Of a stretch of 64,000 bases of DNA, positions 56,741-64,000 are shown in pieces. Position numbers and translations under genes: made by a program. How positions within the stretch are numbered: the stretch's first letter is position 1; every line of letters begins with the position of its first letter. The notes beneath the pieces are model-generated. The model saw only the letters and a program-made list of their open reading frames with translations. It had not been told where the DNA came from and ran no database searches. Source of the DNA: Halictus rubicundus (lineage: Eukaryota; Arthropoda; Insecta; Hymenoptera; Halictidae); NCBI RefSeq assembly GCF_050948215.1, contig NW_027488981.1:104126-168125 (forward strand). The letters are read 5' to 3'.

Positions 56741-59700
56741 GTGAAGTGAAGTGAAGAGTGAAGTGAAGTGAAGAGTGAAGTGAAGTGAAGAGTGAAGTGA
56801 AGTGAAGAGAAGTGAAGTGAAGTGAAGAGTGAAGTGACGTGAAGAATGAAGTGAAGTGACAGAGTGAAGTGAAGTGGAGAGTGAAGTGAAGTGAGGAGTG
56901 AAGTGAAGAGTGAAGTGAAGTGAAGAGTGAAGTGAAGTGAATGGTGAAGTGACGTGAAGAGTGAAGTGAAGTGATGAGTGAAGAGTGAAGTGAATTGAAG
57001 AGTGAAGTGAAGTGAATAGTGAAGTGAAGTGAAGAGTGAAGTGAAGAGTGGGAAGAGTGAAGTGAAGTGAAGAGTGAAGTGAAGTGAAGAGTGAAGTGAA
57101 GTGAAGGGTGAAGTGAATTGAAGAGTGAAGTGAAGTGATGAGTGTAGAGTGAAGTGAATTGAAGAGTGAAGTGAAGTGAATAGTGAAGTGAAGTGAAGAG
57201 TGTAGTGAAGTGAAGAGTGAAGTGAAGTGAAGAGTGAAGTGAAGTGGCAGAGTGAAGTGAAGTGAGGGGTGAAGTGAAGAGTGAAGTGAAGTGAAGAGTG
57301 AAGTGAAGTGAAGAGTGAAGTGAAGTGAAGAGTGAAGTGACAGTGAAGAGTGAAGTGAAGTGAAGAGTGAAGTGAAGTGAAGAGTGAAGTGAAGTGAAGA
57401 GTGAAGTACAAGTGAAGAGTGAAGTGAAGTGAAGAGTGTGGTGAAGTGAAGAGTGAAGTGAAGTGAAGAGTGAAGAGTGAAGTGAAGTGAAGAGTGAAGT
57501 GAAGTGAAGAGTGAAGTGAAGTGAAGAGTGTTGTGAAGTGAAGAGTGAAGTGAAGTGAAGAGTGAAGTGAAGTGAAGAGTGAAAGTGAAGTGAAGAGTGT
57601 AGTGAAGTGAAGAGTGAAGTGATTTGAAAAGTGAAGTGAAGAGTGAAAGTGAAGTGAAGAAGTGACAGTGAAGTGAAGAGTGAAGTGAAGTGAAGAGTGA
57701 AGTGAAGTGAAGAGTGAAGTGAAGTGAAGAGTGAAGTGAAGTGAAGAGTGAAGAGTGAAGTGAAGTGAAGAGTGAAATGAAGTGAAGAGTGAAGTGAAGT
57801 GAAGAGTGAAGTGAAGTGAAGAGTGAAGTGAAGTGAAGAGTGAAGTGAAGTGAAGAGTGAAGTGAAGTGAAGAGTGAAGTGAAGTGAAGAGTGAAGTGAA
57901 GTGAAGAGTGAAGTGAAGTGAAGAGTGAAGTGAAGTGAAGAGTGAAGTGAAGTGAAGAGTGAAGTGAAGTGAAGAGTGAAGTGAAGTGAAGAGTGAAGTG
58001 AAGTGAAGTGAAGAGTGAAGTGAAGTGAAGAGTGAAGTGAAGTGAAGAGTGAAGTGAAGTGGAGAGTGAAGTGAAGTGAAGGGTGAAGTGAAGTGAAGAG
58101 TGAAGTGAAGTGAAGAGTGAAGTGAAGTGAAGAGTGAAGTGAAGTGAAGAGTGAAGTGAAGTGAAGAGTGAAGTGAAGTGAAGTGTGAAGTGAAGTGATG
58201 AGTGAAGTGATGTGAAGAGTGAAGTGAAGTGAAGAGTGAAGTGAAGTGAAGAGTGAAGTGAAGTGAAGAGTGAAGTGAAGTGAAGAGTGAAGTGAAGTGA
58301 AGTGAAGTGAAGAGTGAAGTGAAGTGAAGAGTGAAGTGAAGTGGAGAGTGAAGTGAAGTGAGGGGTGAAGTGAAGAGTGAAGTGAAGTGAAGAGTGAAGT
58401 GAAGTGAAGAGTGAAGTGAAGTGAAGAGTGAAGTGAAAGTGAAGAGTGAAGTGAAGTGAAGAGTGAAGTGAAGTGAAGAGTGAAGTGAAGTGAAGAGTGA
58501 AGTAAAGTGAAGAGTGAAGTGAAGTGAAGAGTGTGGTGAAGTGAAGAGTGAAGTGAAGTGAAGAGTGAAGAGTGAAGTGAAGTGAAGAGTGAAGTGAAGT
58601 GAAGAGTGAAGTGAAGTGAAGAGTGTTGTGAAGTGAAGAGTGAAGTGAAGTGAAGAGTGAAGTGAAGTGAAGAGTGAAGTGAAGTGAAGAGTGTAGTGAA
58701 GTGAAGAGTGAAGTGATTTGAAAAGTGAAGTGAAGAGTGAAGTGAAGTGAAGAGTGAAGTGAAGTGAAGAGTGAAGTGAAGTGAAGAGTGAAGTGAAGTG
58801 AAGAGTGAAGTGAAGTGAAGAGTGAAGTGAAGTGAAGAGTGAAGTGAAGTGAAGAGTGAAGAGTGAAGTGAAGTGAAGAGTGAAATGAAGTGAAGAAGTG
58901 AAGTGAAGTGAAGAGTGAAGTGCAGTGAAGAGTGAAGTGAAGTGAAGAGTGAAGTGAAGTGAAGAGTGAAAGTGAAGTGAAGAGTGAAGTGAACGTGAAG
59001 AGTGAAGTGAAGTGAAGAGTGAAGTGAAGTGAAGAGTGAAGTGAAGTGAAGAGTGAAGTGAAGTGCAAGAGTGAAGTGAAGAGAAGTGAAGAGTGAAGTG
59101 AAGTGAAGCAGTGAAGTGAAGTGAAGTGAAGAGTGAAGTGAAGTGAAGAGATGAAAGTGAAGTGAAGAGTGAAGTGAAGTGGAGAGTGAAGTGAAGTGAG
59201 GAGTGAAGTGAAGGTGAAGTGAAGTGAAGAGTGAAGTGAAAGTGAATGGTGAAGTGAAGTGAAGAGTGAAGTGAAGTGATGAGTGAAGAGTGAAGTGAAT
59301 TGAAGAGTGACAGTGAAGTGAATAGTGAAGTGAAGTGAAGAGTGAAGTGAAGAGTGAAGAGTGAAGTGAAGTGAAGAGTGAAGTGAAGTGAAGAGTGAAG
59401 TGAAGTGAAGGGTGAAGTGAATTGAAGAGTGACGTGAAGTGATGAGTGAAGAGTGAGTGAATTGAAGAGTGAAGTGAAGTGAATAGTGAAGTGAAGTGAA
59501 GAGTGTAGTGAAGTGAAGAGTGAAGTGAAGTGAAGAGTGAAGTGAAGTGGAGAGTGAAGTGAACGTGAGGGGTGAAGTGAAGAGTGAAGTGAAGTGAAGA
59601 GTGAAGTGAAGTGAAGAGTGAACGTGAAGTGAAGAGTGAAGTGAAGTGAAGAGTGAAGTGAAGTGAAGAGAGTGCAAGTGAAGTGAAGAAGTGAAGTGAA

Positions 59701-61730
59701 AGTGAAGAGTGAAGTGAAGTGAAGAGTGTGGTGAAGTGAAGAGTGAAGTGAAGTGAAGAGTGAAGAAGTGAAGAGTGAAGTGAAGTGAAGAGTGAAGTGA
59801 AGTGAAGAAGTGAAGTGAAGTGAAGAAGTGAAGTGACAGTGAAGAGTGAAGTGAAGTGCAAGAGTGAAGTGAAGTGAAGAGTGAAGTGAAGTGAAGAGTG
59901 AAGTGAAGTGAAGAGTGAAGTGAAGAGTGAAGTGAAGTGAAGAGTGAAGTGAAGTGAAGAGTGAAGTGAAGTGAAGAGTGAAGTGAAGTGAAGAGTGAAG
60001 TGAAGTGAAGAGTGCCAGTGAAGTGAAGAGTGACGTGAAGTGAAGAGTGAAGTGAAGTGAAGAGTGAAGTGAAGTGAAGAGTGAAGTGAAGTGAAGAGTG
60101 AAGTGAAGTGAAGAGTGAAGTGAAGTGAAGAGAGTGAAAGTGAAGTGAAGTGAAGAGTGAAGTGAAGTGAAGAGTGAAGTGAAGAGAAGTGAAGAGTGAA
60201 GTGAAGTGAAGAGTGAAGTGAAGTGAAGAGTGAAGTGAAGTGAAGAGTGAAGTGAAGTGAAGAGTGAAGTGAAGTGAAGAGTGAAGTGAAGTGAAGAGTG
60301 AAGTGAAGTGAAGAGTGAAGTGAAGTGAAGAGGAAGTGAAGTGAGAGTGAAGTGAAGTGAAGAGTGAAGTGACGTGAAGAGTGAAGTGAAGAAGAGTGAA
60401 GTGAAGTGAAGAGTGAAGTGATTTGAAAAGTGAAGTGAAGAGTGAAGTGAAGTGAAGAGTGAAGTGAAGTGAAGAGTGAAGTGAAGTGAAGAGTGAAGTG
60501 AAGTGAAGAGTGAAGTGAAGTGAAGAGTGAAGTGAAGTGAAGAGTGAAGTGAAGTGAAGTGAAGAGTGAACGTGAAGTGAAGAGTGCAGTGAAGTGAAGA
60601 GTGAAGTGAAGTGGAGAGTGAAGTGAAGTGAGGAGTGAAGTGAAGAGTGAAGTGAAGTGAAGAGTGACGTGAAGTGAAGGTGAAGTGAAGTGAAGAGTGA
60701 AGTGAAGAGTGAAGTGAAGAGTGAAGTGAAGTGAAGAGTGAAGTGAAGTGAAGAGTGAAGTGAAGTGAAGAGTGAAGTGCAGTGAAGAGTGAAGTGAAGT
60801 GAAGAGTGAAGTGAATTTGAAAGTGAAGTGAAGAGTGAAGTGAAGTGAAGAGTGAAGTGAAGTGAAGGAGTGAACGTGAAGTGAAGAGCTGAAGTGAAGA
60901 GAAGAGTGAAGTGAAGTGAAGAGTGAAGTGACAGTGAAGAGTGAAGTGAAGTGAAGAGTGAAGTGAAGTGAAGAGCGTGAAGTGAAGTGAGAGTGAAGTG
61001 AAGTGAAGTGAAGAGTGCAGAAGTGAAGAGACGAGTGACAGTGAAGTGAAGAGTGAAGTGAAGTGGCAGAGTGAAGTGAAGTGAGGAGTGAAGTGAGGAG
61101 TGAAGTGAAGTGAAGAGTGAAGTGAAGTGAATGGTGAAGTGAAGTGAAGAGTGAAGTGAAGTGATGAGTGAAGAGTGAAGTGACTTGAAGAGTGAAGTGA
61201 AGTGAATAGTGAAGTGAAGTGAAGAGTGAGTGAAGAGTGAAGAGTGAAGTGAAGTGAAGAGTGAAGTGAAGTGAAGAGTGAATGTGACAGTGACGAGGCT
61301 GAAGTGAATTGAAGAGTGAAGTGAAGTGATGAGTGAAGAGTGAAGTGAATTGAAGACGTGAAGTGAAGTGAATAGTGAAGTGAAGTGAAGAGTGTAGTGA
61401 AGTGAAGAGTGTAGTGAAGTGAAGAGTGAAGTGAAGTGAAGAGTGAAGTGCAAGTGAGAGTGAAGTGAGAGGTGAAGTGAAGAGTGAAGTGAAGTGACGA
61501 GAGTGAAGTGAAGTGAAGAGAGTGCAAGTGAAAGTGAAGAAGTGACGTGCAGTGAAGACGTGAAGTGAAGTGAAGAGTGAAAGTGAAGTGAAGAGTGAAG
61601 TGAAGCTGAAGAGTGAAGTGAAAGTGAAGAGTGAGTGAGTAAGTGACAGAGTGAAGTGAAGAGTGACATCGCTAAGTGAGTGAAGAGTGAAGATGCCACT
61701 AGTAGTGAACGTATCCGTGAAGACGTGAAG
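56741..61730 (-). other. (GTGAA)3GA block, probably letter-shifted CCTAT strand of the array
   Basis: The apparent unit is GTGAAGTGAAGTGAAGA (17 bp). It equals TATCCTATCCTATCCTC, the reverse complement of the main unit, if T is written as G, A as T and C as A. Rare variants translate exactly: AAGTGATTTGAAAA (57,617, 58,711, 60,416) is CCTATCAAATCCCC; GTGTAGTGAA is TATACTATCC; GTGTTGTGAA is TATAATATCC; GTGTGGTGAA is TATATTATCC; GTGGAGAGTG is TATGCTCTAT; GTGAGGGGTGA is TATCGTGTATC. Their order and spacing mirror about 51.7-56.2 kb. C is almost absent and appears where the rhythm is broken (GACGTG, GACAGTG, GCAAGTG), increasingly beyond 59 kb. From about 61,620 lettering becomes mixed, with a TATCC at 61,712, before normal CCTAT returns. 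Confidence 0.9.
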
Positions 61731-64000
61731 CTAATCCTATCCCGTATCCTATCCTATCCTATCCTATCCTATCCCTATCCTACCTCTAAATCCTACTCCT
61801 ATCCTCCTATCCTATCCTATCCTATCCTATCCTATCCTATCCTATCCTATCTATCCTATCCCCTATCCTCAATCCCTATCCTATCCTCCTATCCTCTATC
61901 CTCTATCCTATCCTATCCTATCCTATCCTACTATCCTATCCTCTATCCTATCCTATCCTCTATCCTATCCTATCCTCTATCCTATCCTATCCTATCCTCT
62001 ATCCTATCCCTATCCTCTATCCTATCCTATCCTCTATCCTATCCTATGCTCTATCCTATCCTATCGTCTATCCTATCCTCTATCCTATCCTATCCTCTAT
62101 CCTATCCCTATCCAGTATCCTATCCTATCCTCTATCCCTATCCTATCATCAGTCCTCTATCCTATCCAATCCTCTATCCTATCCTATCCACTATCCTATC
62201 CTATCCTCTATCCTATCCTCTATCCTCTATCCTATCCTATCCTCTATCCTATCCTATCCTCTATCATATCCTATCCTGTATCCTATCCAATCCTCTATCC
62301 TATCCTATCCTCTATCCTATCCTATCCTCTATCCTATCCTATCCTCTATCCTATCCTATCCTCTATCCTATCCTATCCTCTATCCTATCCTATCCTCTAT
62401 CCTATCCTATCCTCTATCCTACCCTATCCTCTATCCTATCCTATCCTCTATATTATCCTATCCTCTATCCTATCCTATCCTCTATCCTCTATCCTATCCT
62501 ATCCTCTATCCTATCCTATCCTCTATCCTATCCTATCCTCTATAATATCCTATCCTCTATCCTATCCTATCCTCTATCCTATCCTAGCCTCTATCCTATC
62601 CTATCCTCTATCCTATCCTATCCTCTATCCTATCAAATCCCCTATCCTATCCTCTATCCTATCCTATCCTCTATCCTATCCTATCCTCTATCCTATCCTA
62701 ATCCTCTATCCTATCCTATCCTCTATCCTATCCTATCCTCTATCCTATCCTATCCTCTATCCTATCCTATCCTCTATCCTATCCTATCCTCTATCCTATC
62801 CTATCCTATCCTCTATCCTATCCCTATCCTCTATCCTATCCTATCCTCTATCCTATCCTATGCTCTATCCTATCCTATCGTCTATCCTATCCTCTATCCT
62901 ATCCTATCCTCTATCCTATCCTATCCAGTATCCTATCCTATCCTCTATCCCTATCCTATCATCAGTCCTCTATCCTATCCAATCCTCTATCCTATCCTAT
63001 CCACTATCCTATCCTATCCTCTATCCTATCCTCTATCCTCTATCCTATCCTATCCTCTATCCTATCCTATCCTCTATCATATCCTATCCTGTATCCTATC
63101 CAATCCTCTATCCTATCCTATCATCTATCCTCTATCCTATCCAATCCTCTATCCTATCCTATCCACTATCCTATCCTATCCTCTATACTATCCTATCCTC
63201 TATACTATCCTATCCTCTATCCTATCCTATCCTCTATCCTATCACTATGCTCTATCCCTATCCTATCGTGTATCCTATCCTCTATCCCTATCCTATCCTC
63301 TATCCTATCCTATCCTCTATCCTATCCTATCCTCTATCCTATCCTATCCTCTATCCTATCCTATCCTCTATCCTATCCTATCCTCTATCCTATCCTATCC
63401 TCTATCCTACCCTATCCTCTATCCTATCCTATCCTCTATATTATCCTATCCTCTATCCTATCCTATCCTATCCTCTATAATATCCTATCCTCTATCCTAT
63501 CCTATCCTCTATCCTATCCTAGCCTCTATCCTATCCTATCCTCTATCCTATCCTATCCTCTATCCTATCAAATCCCCTATCCTATCCTCTATCCCTATCC
63601 TATCCTCTATCCTATCCTATCCTCTATCCTATCCTATCCTCTATCCTATCCTATCCTCTATCCTATCCTATCCCTCTATCCTATCCTATGCTCTATCCTA
63701 TCCTATCGTCTATCCTATCCTCTATCCTATCCTATCCAGTATCCTATCCTATCCTCTATCCTATCCTATCCTATCCTCTATCCTATCCTATCCTCTATCC
63801 TATCCCTACTCCTCTATCCCTATCCTATGCTCTATCCTATCCTATCGTCTATCCTATCCTCTATCCTATCCTATCCAGTATCCTATCCTATCCTCTATCC
63901 TATCCTCTCCTATCCATATCCTATCCTCTATCCTATCCTATCCTCTATCCTATCCTAGCCTCTATCCTATCCTATCCTCTCCTATCCTATCCTCTATCCT
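61731..64000 (-). repeat. CCTAT strand of the array, mirrored copy of 49,450-51,720
   Basis: This is the GGATA array on the opposite strand. Landmarks pair with the left side at nearly constant coordinate sums. GAGGACTGATGAT at 50,483 and 51,293 appears reversed at 62,958-62,970 and 62,145-62,157. GCATAGTG at 50,203 appears at 63,243-63,250. GGCTAGG at 49,504, 49,931 and 50,861 appears as CCTAGCC ending at 63,960, 63,524 and 62,589. GATACTGG at 49,578 and 49,714 appears ending at 63,882 and 63,744. Indels (CCCTATCC, CCTACTCC) are frequent, and GA closures are missing in a pure (CCTAT)9 run at 61,806-61,850. I read it as the second strand of one molecule, not a genomic inversion. Confidence 0.9.

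Larger units (their letters stand above)
49450..64000. other. Large palindrome centred on the adapter-like linker
   Basis: The two arms are about 49,450-56,693 and 56,741-64,000. Landmark sums (left start plus right end) run from the centre outwards: 113,430 (GGGGATTTG 55,800), 113,432 (GATACACGATA 55,064), 113,433 (54,709), 113,440 (54,154), 113,441 (53,992), 113,457 (53,028), 113,458 (52,287), 113,450 (51,293 and 50,861), 113,453 (50,203), 113,455 (49,931), 113,460 (49,578), 113,464 (49,504). Half of the innermost sum is 56,715, against a linker midpoint of 56,717. The slow drift is what scattered indels would produce. The arm reaches the window edge still in register. Confidence 0.9.

Noticed and set aside
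54806..61699. A 2,297-codon minus-strand frame joining SLFTSLHSS-type, HTTPHH-type and SYPLSYP-type repeats, and overlapping frames of 1,876 and 1,262 codons
   Set aside because: They cross the letter-shifted block, the adapter-like linker and the normal array. The sequence itself is probably not genomic.
56741..61730. A second, independent satellite family (GTGAA)3GA inserted in the array
   Set aside because: Its period, variant units and their order equal the reverse complement of 51.7-56.2 kb after the letter rule. An independent family would not share these.
56694..61731. Genomic inversion or inverted duplication with a 5-kb spacer
   Set aside because: The symmetry axis falls on the linker, not on the middle of a unique spacer, and the supposed spacer is itself mirrored once decoded.
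934..63480. Dozens of open frames of 78 to 2,444 codons encoding SYPLSYPILYPILSSIL-type proteins, mostly on the minus strand
   Set aside because: They are translations of the stop-free strand of a 17-bp repeat, open in all three frames, with no non-repeat domain or codon signature. Overlapping frames give the same peptide.
1..64000. CRISPR array
   Set aside because: There are no unique spacers between repeats and no associated genes; repeats are contiguous 17-bp units.
1..64000. tRNA, rRNA, transposon termini or promoter elements
   Set aside because: Reading both strands I found no cloverleaf, conserved rRNA segment, target-site duplication or unique sequence longer than the 47-bp linker.

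Overview
The window contains no gene that I can support. It is one very large eukaryotic-type minisatellite array, and the last ~7.7 kb is best explained as a sequencing and assembly artefact. The organism cannot be named from sequence like this. The array size, near-zero C content on one strand and nested higher-order duplications point to a eukaryotic nuclear satellite region rather than a bacterium, phage or plasmid.

Region 1 (1 to ~56,267): a G-rich-strand array whose basic unit is 17 bp, three GGATA pentamers plus GA. Units with 1, 2, 4 or 5 pentamers also occur (7, 12, 22 and 27 bp). Diagnostic variant units (GGGGATTTGATAGG, GAGAGTAGGAACGG, GGCTAGG, GATACTGG, GATACACGAT and others) recur at fixed offsets. 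They reveal nested higher-order repeats with offsets of about 849, 810, 1,223, 1,435-1,452, 1,528, 1,783-1,800, 1,810, 2,706, 3,126-3,228, 4,572 and 5,153-5,182 bp.

Region 2 (~56,268 to ~61,731): two apparently different 17-bp satellites, (GGTGT)3GT then (GTGAA)3GA, separated by a 47-bp unique linker. Both become the ordinary array under one letter rule read on the + strand: A is written as T, T as G, C as A, and G stays G. GGATA becomes GGTGT, and TATCC (the other strand of the same array) becomes GTGAA. Rare variant units obey the rule letter by letter. Under the same rule the linker (56,694-56,740) reads as a 45-base PacBio SMRTbell hairpin adapter with two single-base insertions.

Region 3 (~61,732 to 64,000): the CCTAT strand of the array, a reverse-complement copy of about 49,450-51,720. 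Paired landmarks have coordinate sums of 113,430 near the centre, drifting to 113,464 at the edge. The inner axis (56,715-56,717) coincides with the adapter midpoint (56,717).

Interpretation: a PacBio read passed through an adapter that was not recognised, because the bases around it were systematically misassigned, and then read the second strand of the same molecule. This palindromic read entered the assembly. The genomic content supported here is therefore the GGATA array up to about 56.69 kb. The GGTGT and GTGAA satellites and the inversion probably do not exist in the genome. All long open reading frames are by-products of a stop-poor repeat strand.
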